64,000 nucleotides of DNA from Panagrolaimus kolymaensis (lineage: Eukaryota; Nematoda; Chromadorea; Rhabditida; Panagrolaimidae), in NCBI GenBank assembly GCA_028622995.1, contig JAJQJQ010000002.1, forward strand, positions 8,742,001 through 8,806,000, given 5' to 3'. Of this stretch, positions 1-8,549 are shown piece after piece. The notes under the pieces are model-generated. The model saw nothing but the letters and a program-made list of their open reading frames with translations, had not been told where the DNA came from and searched no databases. The translations under genes were made by a program, and so were the position numbers. Numbering within the stretch: the first letter of the stretch is position 1; every line of letters begins with the position of its first letter.

Positions 1-62
1 GACATTGTTCAATTGAGAGGTCATCATTGAAAGCTCTTAGCAACAATAATTTGAAAGTATTG

Positions 63-86
63 TTTTTTTTTTCATTCATCATTCAT
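63..86 (+). promoter_or_regulatory. T-tract plus CATTCAT leader upstream of gene 1
   Basis: A run of T followed by CATTCATCATTCAT lies 20-45 bases before the ATG at 108. A very similar T-run plus CATTCGTTCATATTCAT occurs at the same relative place before gene 2 (1775-1800). The shared leader suggests that the duplication of genes 1 and 2 included 5' UTR or promoter sequence. Whether it is a core promoter, a 5' UTR or a splice-acceptor-like tract cannot be decided. Gene 3 does not carry an obvious copy. Confidence 0.35.
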
Positions 87-107
87 ATAAATTATTTTCT
101 TCAAAAA

Positions 108-560
108 ATGGTTGCTCCTGGTTTTATTCATCCAAATCCTGATACATTCTTTTCTATTCATCGTCAATACCTTTGGTTTAATAATGTAAAAGTTACAAAT
201 GAAAATGGTGAATTAGCTTATTCTTGTGATCAAATTCTTTCAAAGATTCCTAAATGTATCAATTTAATTTATGAATGCGAAGAAGAAATTTTTAGTAATG
301 AAACTTTTCAAAATATGGTTACTTTGGAATTTTCGACTAAATTCAAAAGCTTTCATTTAATTTTCCATAAATTTTCAAATGATATCAATTTTTTAATTTT
401 ATGCGATTTTATCAAAAAGAATGCTAATGAAAAATCAAGATTTTTCTTTGAACTTATAATGATAAATCCAGAAAATTATCAAATTATTTTGCAAGCAGCT
501 GTTGATGAAATGCTTCAAACATGGGAAATGGAAAAAAAACCCAAGGTTTTCTTTTTGTAA
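108..560 (+). CDS. Internally deleted F-box-like family paralogue (gene 1)
   Basis: This 150-residue protein belongs to the same family as the two genes downstream. The start chosen is the ATG at 108 (context CAAAAAATGG); the frame extends upstream to a TTG at 27, which is not a plausible eukaryotic start. Residues 6-17 (FIHPNPDTFFSI) match the N-terminus of the family. From about residue 27 onward (NENG at 31-34) it matches the C-terminal half, through LCDFIKKNANE and AVDEML to the stop. Aligned by eye to gene 2, about 124 residues (about 370 bases) are absent, including the whole LP...KLQKSCKYFFA F-box-like segment and the FKDFKYWLT region. The deletion keeps the frame and there is no internal stop, so it may be an expressed short variant or a young pseudogene. 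An AATAAA lies 47 bases after the stop. If the F-box-like segment binds an adaptor such as Skp1 (inference), this copy would have lost that ability. Confidence 0.6.
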   Translation: MVAPGFIHPNPDTFFSIHRQYLWFNNVKVTNENGELAYSCDQILSKIPKCINLIYECEEEIFSNETFQNMVTLEFSTKFKSFHLIFHKFSNDINFLILCDFIKKNANEKSRFFFELIMINPENYQIILQAAVDEMLQTWEMEKKPKVFFL

Positions 561-606
561 GATTTCATATACCCACATATTATTTGAAAATGTTTTTTTT
601 GTGTTG

Positions 607-612
607 AATAAA
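607..612 (+). terminator. Poly(A) signal AATAAA of gene 1
   Basis: A canonical AATAAA in the context GTGTTGAATAAATTC lies 47 bases past the stop codon of gene 1. Gene 2 has a comparable TGTTTTGAATAAA 44 bases past its own stop, so the 3' flanks of the two paralogues agree in position and partly in sequence. Confidence 0.5.
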
Positions 613-1590
613 TTCTTTAAAAAAAACTCTATGTTTCGGATGAATCAAAAAGCATTGTCGATCGAGAGAATATTTAGTTTTATCCAATAAGGGATCAACT
701 CAGAAAGTAGAAAAGCCATCTGCTGCAGTGCCATTCTTAAAAACGTTTCTTTTTTTCTGGAAATGCTTTTTAGGTGTTTTTTTCTAATCTTTGGATAAAC
801 TCTATATTTTCATTTCTATACTACAAAATCTTATTTTTTTACTTTCCCCCTTTTTTTAAAGGTTCAATTAATTTTGTTTCTGTCAAAAACACTTTTTTTA
901 TTTGCACTAAAAAATAATTTTTTTTTTTCATACATGAAGTAGGGGGATTACAACTACTTCTAATAAACAGAACTTTATATAAGATTGCGACGTAGCAACC
1001 ACAAAACACAAGACAAGTAACGAATGAACGAAAGACAAAAGAAAAGAGAATGAAGACAATTTTTAGGCTGAAGCTTCTAGCGGCTTCTATTTGGCATTCA
1101 GACATAGGAAGCCATTACTTCCTGCATCAATACATAACTCTCTATTTTTTTAATTACCCAGCCATTTTTTTTTTTTTGCAAAATAAAAATTAAAAAACAT
1201 GTTGTGTAAACAAGTTAGTTAATAGCATCAACACCACGAGCCACACAACGTGATTTCCCTTTCACATTTCTTATTTGATCAGACAATTTTTTTACCTATC
1301 TATTTTTTGAAGGAAGGGTGTTTTGCACTTAAAACGAAAACTAATAATTTATAGACGTGTTTTTTCTTGATAAAAACTAAAAAACAATTTTTGCTTTGCA
1401 AAGATCAAAAACATATGATTTTTTTATTTGTTATTTTATTTCTTTTTTGTAGCGTAAAAAAGCGAAAATGGAAAAAAACATATCTAAAACTAAAAAACAA
1501 AGTAATAAATTTAGAAACAACACAAAGATGAAAAAGGTAAAAAATTGCGAGAGTGTTCAAAGTAAAGAAGTGCCGCTTTTTTCTGATAAT

Positions 1591-1620
1591 GGGTTTCCAT
1601 GAGTTGCCATGGGTTGCCAT
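1591..1620. repeat. Three tandem 10-bp units (G-rich TTGCCAT motif)
   Basis: Three consecutive decamers read GGGTTTCCAT, GAGTTGCCAT and GGGTTGCCAT. They are noticeably richer in G and C than their surroundings and lie 200 bases upstream of the gene 2 ATG. They could be a minor slippage product or a small cluster of binding sites. Nothing in the sequence decides which. Confidence 0.5.
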
Positions 1621-1774
1621 TAAAACAAAACAATCTATGAAAACAAAAAGTTTTCACAAAAAAATAATCCTTGCAAGAAAAACTACCATACAAAGAAAAT
1701 TATTATCTGTAAATAACCGAAAGCCATAATTAATAATTATTGATAACAACAAAAAAATCAGTTGCATTTACTAC

Positions 1775-1800
1775 TTTTTTTTCATTCGTTCATATTCATT
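1775..1800 (+). promoter_or_regulatory. T-tract plus CATTC leader upstream of gene 2
   Basis: Eight T residues followed by CATTCGTTCATATTCATT lie 20-45 bases before the gene 2 ATG, matching the tract at 63-86 before gene 1. It is probably part of the conserved 5' UTR or promoter of this gene family. The bases next to the ATG (ATATCAAATCAAAATG) are echoed by the sequence before the internal ATG at 2034. Confidence 0.35.
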
Positions 1801-1820
1801 TTTTTTAATATCAAATCAAA

Positions 1821-2855
1821 ATGACTGCTCTTCTTCCGGATTTTATTCATCCAAGTCCTGCAACCTTCAATTCTGTTGGACTTCAAAATTTTTCTCTTCC
1901 ATTAAATTTAATTCATCGTATTACAGAGAATCCAATTTTACCTGGAGGACTCTTGAAACTTCAAAAAAGTTGCAAATATTTTTTCGCCAAAAACAAAATT
2001 GTTTTTGATAATGTATATATTAATCAAACCAAAATGGCTGCTCCAGTTTTTATTCCTCCAAATCCTTCTACTTTCAATTCATTTAAACGTCACAATTTTT
2101 CTCTTCCAGCACCTTTAATCCAATATATTTTGAAGAATCCAATCTCTGTTAAAGGACTTTCAAAACTTCAAAAAAGCTGCAAATATTTTTTTGCAAATAA
2201 TAAAATTATCGTCATTGATAGGCGTATTAAATACAAACCAACTTACTTATTTTATAGGGTCCATAAAATGGATTACAACTATGAAGAAAAGTTTTATTTC
2301 AAAGATTTCAAATATTGGCTTACAAATGATTTAGAAATAGAAGCTGATTATCCGTTTATGATTCCAGAAAGTATTTATCGTTGCGACCTTCGAAATTTGA
2401 TCATTTCTGAACAAAATTTAACTTGGAAAGAAATGGAATTTCTTTTGAATGGTGAGAAAATCATTGATCTTTATTTAACCAAAGTTAATATTCGAAATGA
2501 AAATGGAAATTTACTTTCCTGTGATAGAATTCTTTCAAAAGTTTCTAAATGTATCGATCTTTATTATGAATGCTGTGAAGAAATATTTACTAACGAAACC
2601 TTTGGAAAATTAAATTCAATAATTTTTAAATCAAAATTTGAAATTTTCGACTTATTTTTTCATAAATTTAAAGGTGATATAAATCTTTCACTTTTATGCG
2701 ATTTTATCAAAAAGAATGCAAATGAAAATTCTGATATGGGATTTCACTTTAAAATGGCTGAACCTCAAAATTATCAAACCACCTTGCAATCAGCTGTGGA
2801 TGAAATGCTTAAAAGTTGGGAAACTGAAAAGAAACCAATTATTGAAATTTGTTGA
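1821..2855 (+). CDS. F-box-like family protein with duplicated N-terminal module (gene 2)
   Basis: A 344-residue protein with no visible signal peptide or membrane span. Residues 8-62 and 77-131 are two copies of the same module at an exact 69-residue offset: FIHPSPATFNS/FIPPNPSTFNS, then FSLP, LI..I, NP, and KLQKSCKYFFA at 46-56 and 115-125. The pattern LP..LI..I....L.KL...CK.F resembles an F-box, so a role as a substrate adaptor of an SCF-type ubiquitin ligase is possible but inferred. The rest follows gene 3: FKDFKYWLT (161-168), ISEQNLT (195-201), NENG (226-229), LLCDFIKKNANE, and AVDEML near the C-terminus. Translation could also start at the ATG at 2034 (context CCAAAATGG), giving 273 residues, the normal family length; the first 71 residues would then be a fused remnant of another copy. 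No intron is needed. AATAAA follows at 2899. Confidence 0.75.
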   Translation: MTALLPDFIHPSPATFNSVGLQNFSLPLNLIHRITENPILPGGLLKLQKSCKYFFAKNKIVFDNVYINQTKMAAPVFIPPNPSTFNSFKRHNFSLPAPLIQYILKNPISVKGLSKLQKSCKYFFANNKIIVIDRRIKYKPTYLFYRVHKMDYNYEEKFYFKDFKYWLTNDLEIEADYPFMIPESIYRCDLRNLIISEQNLTWKEMEFLLNGEKIIDLYLTKVNIRNENGNLLSCDRILSKVSKCIDLYYECCEEIFTNETFGKLNSIIFKSKFEIFDLFFHKFKGDINLSLLCDFIKKNANENSDMGFHFKMAEPQNYQTTLQSAVDEMLKSWETEKKPIIEIC

Positions 2856-2898
2856 GCCTTTTTATATATGGATTTTTAACTTTGTTATTTCTGTTTTG

Positions 2899-2904
2899 AA
2901 TAAA
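2899..2904 (+). terminator. Poly(A) signal AATAAA of gene 2
   Basis: AATAAA in the context TGTTTTGAATAAAAAAA lies 44 bases after the stop of gene 2, the usual distance for a compact eukaryotic 3' UTR and similar to gene 1. Confidence 0.55.
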
Positions 2905-3187
2905 AAAATTTAGCCAATCATTTTTTTTTTCTTGACAGGAGTAAAATTTCTTAGGAATTTCTTTAGCCTACAACTCATCATCTCGCAGGCAAAAAATGTC
3001 AATCAAAGTCGTCGGATAAAATTGACGATTTATGTAATTCTCTTCTTTCTTTTTTTTCATTAAATGCCCTAAAATAAAAATATATAACATTGAGGCCAAA
3101 CAACAACTTTACAAAAACCATCAGCAGCAATATTTTTTGTTTTGTTTTTATAAACTTATTAATTTGATACCAATAATTTGGTTGAGA
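2905..3187. other. Short intergenic region before gene 3
   Basis: About 280 bases. It holds a T-tract followed by CTTGACAG at about 2921-2938, which looks like a 3' splice acceptor but has no matching exon. There is a TATATAAC at 3081-3088, about 100 bases before the gene 3 ATG, which is a candidate TATA element. The minus-strand frame at 2999-3250 overlaps the start of gene 3 and is not supported as a gene. Confidence 0.45.
3081..3088 (+). promoter_or_regulatory. Possible TATA element of gene 3
   Basis: TATATAAC follows an A-rich stretch and is 100 bases upstream of the chosen ATG at 3188. In DNA this rich in A and T such a match is expected by chance, and no equivalent was found at a fixed place before gene 2. 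Confidence 0.2.
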
Positions 3188-4024
3188 ATGGAGGATATAG
3201 TGGATTTTATTCATCCAAATCCAAATGCTTTCAATTTTGTTCAACCTCAAAATTTTTCACTTCCTTTTACTTTGATCCATTATATTTTGAAGAATCCATT
3301 GTCGGCAGAAGGATTTTTAAAACTTCAAAAAACTTGCAAATATTTTTTTGCTAAAACTAAAATTATTGTTCTTATTAAAGAAGTCCAAGTATACACGGAA
3401 GAATATTTTTCTTATACTGTTTATGAAACACGAAACTCAAGTAGTTCCAAAACATTTTGTTTCAAAGATTTCAAATTTTGGCTCACGCTTAGCCTTGATG
3501 CATATCGACCAAATACGTTGAAAATTTCAAACAATTCTTTTTATCGGTTTAATATTCATTGTTTAAGAATTTCGGAACAAAATTTAACTTTAAAAGAATT
3601 GGATTTCATTTTAAATGGCGGAAAAGTTAATTTGCTTTGGTTATTAAAAGTAATTATTAAAAACGATGAAAATGACTTTCTAATTTCAATAGAAATTATT
3701 CTTTCAAAAGTTCCAAATTGTTTTAAGTTTGTTTATGAAAGTAATGAAGAAATATTTTCAAATGAAACTTTTAAAAATATGAATTCTTCGAAATTTAATT
3801 CCAAATTTTATCGCTTTGATTTAATTATTTTTAATTTGGCTGTAGACATTGACTTTTCACTTTTATGTGATTTTATTAAAAAGAATGCTTTTAAATATTC
3901 TGATTTAAGGTTTGTTTTTCGAATGGATAATCCCGAAAATTATCGATCATCATTACAAACAGCTGTGGATGAATTGCTTTCAACATGGGAAATTGATGAA
4001 AGGCCAAAAATTAAAATTCGTTAA
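3188..4024 (+). CDS. F-box-like family protein, regular architecture (gene 3)
   Basis: A 278-residue protein. The ATG at 3188 is chosen because it places MEDIVDFIHPNP where the family normally begins; the frame runs back to a TTG at 3137 but with no family similarity. There is one F-box-like module: FIHPNPNAF (7-15), FSLP (23-26), LIHYILKNP (29-37), LKLQKTCKYFFAK (44-56). Then come FKDFKFWLT, a weak repeat region around ISEQNLTLKE, NDEN, the C-terminal LLCDFIKKNA, and AVDELL near the end. The C-terminus ends at the same place as in genes 1 and 2, so it is complete. An adaptor role in protein ubiquitination is an inference from the F-box-like pattern only. The satellite array begins 10 bases after the TAA stop. 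No AATAAA follows, unlike the two upstream paralogues, so its transcript end is unclear and the gene may be affected by the neighbouring repeat. Confidence 0.75.
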   Translation: MEDIVDFIHPNPNAFNFVQPQNFSLPFTLIHYILKNPLSAEGFLKLQKTCKYFFAKTKIIVLIKEVQVYTEEYFSYTVYETRNSSSSKTFCFKDFKFWLTLSLDAYRPNTLKISNNSFYRFNIHCLRISEQNLTLKELDFILNGGKVNLLWLLKVIIKNDENDFLISIEIILSKVPNCFKFVYESNEEIFSNETFKNMNSSKFNSKFYRFDLIIFNLAVDIDFSLLCDFIKKNAFKYSDLRFVFRMDNPENYRSSLQTAVDELLSTWEIDERPKIKIR

Positions 4025-4034
4025 AACTTTTTAA

Positions 4035-5115
4035 TCGAATTTTCTTAAAACATTTCTCTAGCCCAACAACACTGTAAAGCATCGAGGTTTTTTATTTTCC
4101 CTTCATCAAATTTTTCATCCAAACTATGTTTTATTTGTTTTGGATTTTAAGTAAATTCATAAACTATTTTTTTTGTTCGAATTTTCTTAAAACATTTCTC
4201 TAGCCCAACAACACTGTAAAGCATCGAGGTTTTTTATTTTCCCTTCATCAAATTTTTCATCCAAACTATGTTTTATTTGTTTTGGATTTTAAGTAAATTC
4301 ATAAACTATTTTTTTTGTTCGAATTTTCTTAAAACATTTCTCTAGCCCAACAACACTGTAAAGCATCGAGGTTTTTTATTTTCCCTTCATCAAATTTTTC
4401 ATCCAAACTATGTTTTATTTGTTTTGGATTTTAAGTAAATTCATAAACTATTTTTTTTGTTCGAATTTTCTTAAAACATTTCTCTAGCCCAACAACACTG
4501 TAAAGCATCGAGGTTTTTTATTTTCCCTTCATCAAATTTTTCATCCAAACTATGTTTTATTTGTTTTGGATTTTAAGTAAATTCATAAACTATTTTTTTT
4601 GTTCGAATTTTCTTAAAACATTTCTCTAGCCCAACAACACTGTAAAGCATCGAGGTTTTTTATTTTCCCTTCATCAAATTTTTCATCCAAACTATGTTTT
4701 ATTTGTTTTGGATTTTAAGTAAATTCATAAACTATTTTTTTTGTTCGAATTTTCTTAAAACATTTCTCTAGCCCAACAACACTGTAAAGCATCGAGGTTT
4801 TTTATTTTCCCTTCATCAAATTTTTCATCCAAACTATGTTTTATTTGTTTTGGATTTTAAGTAAATTCATAAACTATTTTTTTTGTTCGAATTTTCTTAA
4901 AACATTTCTCTAGCCCAACAACACTGTAAAGCATCGAGGTTTTTTATTTTCCCTTCATCAAATTTTTCATCCAAACTATGTTTTATTTGTTTTGGATTTT
5001 AAGTAAATTCATAAACTATTTTTTTTGTTCGAATTTTCTTAAAACATTTCTCTAGCCCAACAACACTGTAAAGCATCGAGGTTTTTTATTTTCCCTTCAT
5101 CAAATTTTTCATCCA
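4035..5115 (+). repeat. Homogeneous edge of the array (CTCTAG type)
   Basis: The first seven or so monomers next to gene 3 appear identical by eye: all carry TTTCTCTAG, GAGG, CCCTTCATCAAA, CTATGTTTT and the T8 tract. The first departure is CTATGGTTT near 5120. No decayed monomers lie at the edge. Confidence 0.85.
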
Positions 5116-7600
5116 AACTATGGTTTATTTGTTTTGGATTTTAAGTAAATTCATAAACTATTTTTTTTGTTCGAATTTTCTTAAAACATTTCTCTAGCCC
5201 AACAACACTGTAAAGCATCGAGGTTTTTTATTTTCCCTTCATCAAATTTTTCATCCAAACTATGGTTTATTTGTTTTGGATTTTAAGTAAATTCATAAAC
5301 TATTTTTTTTGTTCGAATTTTCTTAAAACATTTATCTAGCCCAACAACACTGTAAAGCATCGAGGTTTTTTATTTTCCCTTCATCAAATTTTTCATCCAA
5401 ACTATGGTTTATTTGTTTTGGATTTTAAGTAAATTCATAAACTATTTTTTTTGTTCGAATTTTCTTAAAACATTTATCTAGCCCAACAACACTGTAAAGC
5501 ATCGAGGTTTTTTATTTTCCCTTCATCAAATTTTTCATCCAAACTATGGTTTATTTGTTTTGGATTTTAAGTAAATTCATAAACTATTTTTTTTGTTCGA
5601 ATTTTCTTAAAACATTTATCTAGCCCAACAACACTGTAAAGCATCGAGTTTTATTTTCCCTTCATCAAATTTTTCATCCAAACTATGGTTTATTTGTTTT
5701 GGATTTTAAGTAAATTCATAAACTATTTTTTTTGTTTGAATTTTCTTAAAACATTTATCTAGCCCAACAACACTGTAAAGCATCGAGGTTTTTTATTTTC
5801 CCTTCATCAAATTTTTCATCCAAACTATGGTTTATTTGTTTTGGATTTTAAGTAAATTTATAAACTATTTTTTTTGTTCGAATTTTCTTAAAACATTTAT
5901 CTAGCCCAACAACACTGTAAAGCATCGAGGTTTTTTATTTTCCCTTCATCAAATTTTTCATCCAAACTATGGTTTATTTGTTTTGGATTTTAAGTAAATT
6001 CATAAACTATTTTTTTTGTTCGAATTTTCTTAAAACATTTATCTAGCCCAACAACACTGTAAAGCATCGAGGTTTTTTATTTTCCCTTCATCAAATTTTA
6101 CATCCAAACTATGGTTTATTTGTTTTGGATTTTAAGTAAATTCATAAACTATTTTTTTTGTTCGAATTTTCTTAAAACATTTATCTAGCCCAACAACACT
6201 GTAAAGCATCGAGGTTTTTTATTTTCCCTTCATCAAATTTTTCATCCAAACTATGGTTTATTTGTTTTGGATTTTAAGTAAATTCATAAACTATTTTTTT
6301 TGTTCGAATTTTCTTAAAACATTTATCTAGCCCAACAACACTGTAAAGCATCGAGGTTTTTTATTTTCCCTTCATCAAATTTTTCATCCAAACTATGGTT
6401 TATTTGTTTTGGATTTTAAGTAAATTCATAAACTATTTTTTTTGTTCGAATTTTCTTAAAACATTTATCTAGCCCAACAACACTGTAAAGCATCGAGTTT
6501 TATTTTCCCTTCATCAAATTTTTCATCCAAACTATGGTTTATTTGTTTTGGATTTTAAGTAAATTCATAAACTATTTTTTTTGTTTGAATTTTCTTAAAA
6601 CATTTATCTAGCCCAACAACACTGTAAAGCATCGAGGTTTTTTATTTTCCCTTCATCAAATTTTTCATCCAAACTATGTTTTATTTGTTTTGGATTTTAA
6701 GTAAATTCATAAACTATTTTTTTTGTTCGAATTTTCTTAAAACATTTATCTAGCCCAACAACACTGTTAAGCATCGAGGTTTTTTATTTTCCCTTCATCA
6801 AATTTTTCATCCAAACTATGGTTTATTTGTTTTGGATTTTAAGTAAATTCATAAACTATTTTTTTTGTTCGAATTTTCTTAAAACATTTATCTAGCCCAA
6901 CAACACTGTAAAGCATCGAGGTTTTTTATTTTCCCTTCATCAAATTTTTCATCCAAACTATGTTTTATTTGTTTTGGATTTTAAGTAAATTCATAAACTA
7001 TTTTTTTTGTTCGAATTTTCTTAAAACATTTCTCTAGCCCAACAACACTGTAAAGCATCGAGGTTTTTTATTTTCCCTTCATCAAATTTTTCATCCAAAC
7101 TATGTTTTATTTGTTTTGGATTTTAAGTAAATTCATAAACTATTTTTTTTGTTCGAATTTTCTTAAAACATTTATCTAGCCCAACAACACTGTAAAGCAT
7201 CGAGGTTTTTTATTTTCCCTTCATCAAATTTTTCATCCAAACTATGTTTTATTTGTTTTGGATTTTAAGTAAATTCATAAACTATTTTTTTTGTTCGAAT
7301 TTTCTTAAAACATTTATCTAGCCCAACAACACTGTAAAGCATCGAGGTTTTTTATTTTCCCTTCATCAAATTTTTCATCCAAACTATGTTTTATTTGTTT
7401 TGGATTTTAAGTAAATTCATAAACTATTTTTTTTGTTCGAATTTTCTTAAAACATTTATCTAGCCCAACAACACTGTAAAGCATCGAGGTTTTTTATTTT
7501 CCTTTCATCAAATTTTTCATCCAAACTATGTTTTATTTGTTTTGGATTTTAAGTAAATTCATAAACTATTTTTTTTGTTCGAATTTTCTTAAAACATTTT
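5116..7600 (+). repeat. ATCTAG / CTATGG subfamily domain with 849-bp repeat
   Basis: Most monomers from about 5330 have TTTATCTAG in place of TTTCTCTAG, and many have CTATGGTTT. A monomer with a 3-base deletion (ATCGAGTTTTATTTT) followed by a TTGTTTGAA change occurs at 5641 and again at 6490. That 849-bp offset equals six monomers minus three bases, so a 6-mer block was copied here. From about 6,900 the CTATGTTTT form returns. Confidence 0.8.
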
Positions 7601-8549
7601 TTCTAGCCCAACAACACTGTAAAGCATCGTGGTTTTTTATTTTCCCTTCATCAAATTTTTCATCCAAACTATGTTTTATTTGTTTTGGATTTTAAGTAAA
7701 TTCATAAACTATTTTTTTTGTTCGAATTTTCTTAAAACATTTCTCTAGCCCAACAACACTGTAAAGCATCGAGGTTTTTTATTTTCCCTTCATCAAATTT
7801 TTCATCCAAACTATGTTTTATTTGTTTTGGATTTTAAGTAAATTCATAAACTATTTTTTTTGTTCGAATTTTCTTAAAACATTTATCTAGCCCAACAACA
7901 CTGTAAAGCATCGAGGTTTTTTATTTTCCCTTCATCAAATTTTTCATCCAAACTATGTTTTATTTGTTTTGGATTTTAAGTAAATTCATAAACTATTTTT
8001 TTTGTTCGAATTTTCTTAAAACATTATTTCTAGCCCAACCACACTGTAAAGCATCGTGGTTTTTTATTTTCCCTTCATCAAATTTTTCATCCAAACTATG
8101 TTTTATTTGTTTTGGATTTTAAGTAAATTCATAAACTATTTTTTTTGTTCGAATTTTCTTAAAACATTTTTTCTAGCCCAACAACACTGTAAAGCATCGA
8201 GGTTTTTTATTTTCCCTTCATCAAATTTTTCATCCAAACTATGGTTTATTTGTTTTGGATTTTAAGTAAATTCATAAACTATTTTTTTTGTTCCAATTTT
8301 CTTAAAACATTTCTCTAGCCCAACAACACTGTAAAGCATCGAGGTTTTTTATTTTCCCTTCATCAAATTTTTCATTCAAACTATGGTTTATTTGTTTTGG
8401 ATTTTAAGTAAATTCATAAACTATTTTTTTTGTTCCACTTTTCTTAAAACATTTCTCTAGCCCAACAACACTGTAAAGCATCGAGGTTTTTTATTTTCCC
8501 TTCATCAAATTTTTCATCCAAACTATGTTTTATTTGTTTTGGATTTTAA

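Larger units (their letters stand above)
613..1820. other. AT-rich intergenic region between genes 1 and 2
   Basis: About 1.2 kb, rich in T-runs on the + strand with scattered A-runs. Short open frames on the minus strand (839-1105, 1405-1620, 1511-1693) are low-complexity, overlap one another in part and resemble no known family, so I treat them as chance. A TATATAAG occurs at 976-983, but it is about 840 bases from the next ATG. A triple decamer lies at 1591-1620 and a palindromic ATTAATAATTAT stretch near 1727. I see no tRNA, no transposon end and no satellite monomer here. Confidence 0.6.

Noticed and set aside
27..107. N-terminal extension of gene 1 that looks like a hydrophobic signal peptide
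   Set aside because: It depends on a TTG start. The stretch is the T-rich 5' leader shared with gene 2, and the family proper begins at the ATG at 108.
502..690. Open frame overlapping the end of gene 1 in another frame
   Set aside because: Shadow of gene 1 that continues into AT-rich 3' sequence.
976..983. TATATAAG as the gene 2 TATA box
   Set aside because: About 840 bases from the ATG, with no supporting exon structure.
839..1693. Minus-strand open frames between genes 1 and 2
   Set aside because: Low-complexity, overlapping, no family resemblance, and no associated signals.
2716..2913. Open frame overlapping the 3' end of gene 2
   Set aside because: Shadow in another frame of a conserved coding region.
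2921..2938. Splice acceptor (T-tract, CTTGACAG) upstream of gene 3
   Set aside because: The family members read as single exons and no donor or upstream exon can be identified; a trans-splice acceptor is possible but unsupported.
2999..3250. Minus-strand open frame at the start of gene 3
   Set aside because: Overlaps the conserved N-terminus of gene 3 and shows no similarity to anything recognised.
4100..4130. Origin of the satellite from the gene family, based on TTCATCCAAA shared with the FIHPNP codons
   Set aside because: Only a 10-base match in AT-rich sequence, with no extension on either side.
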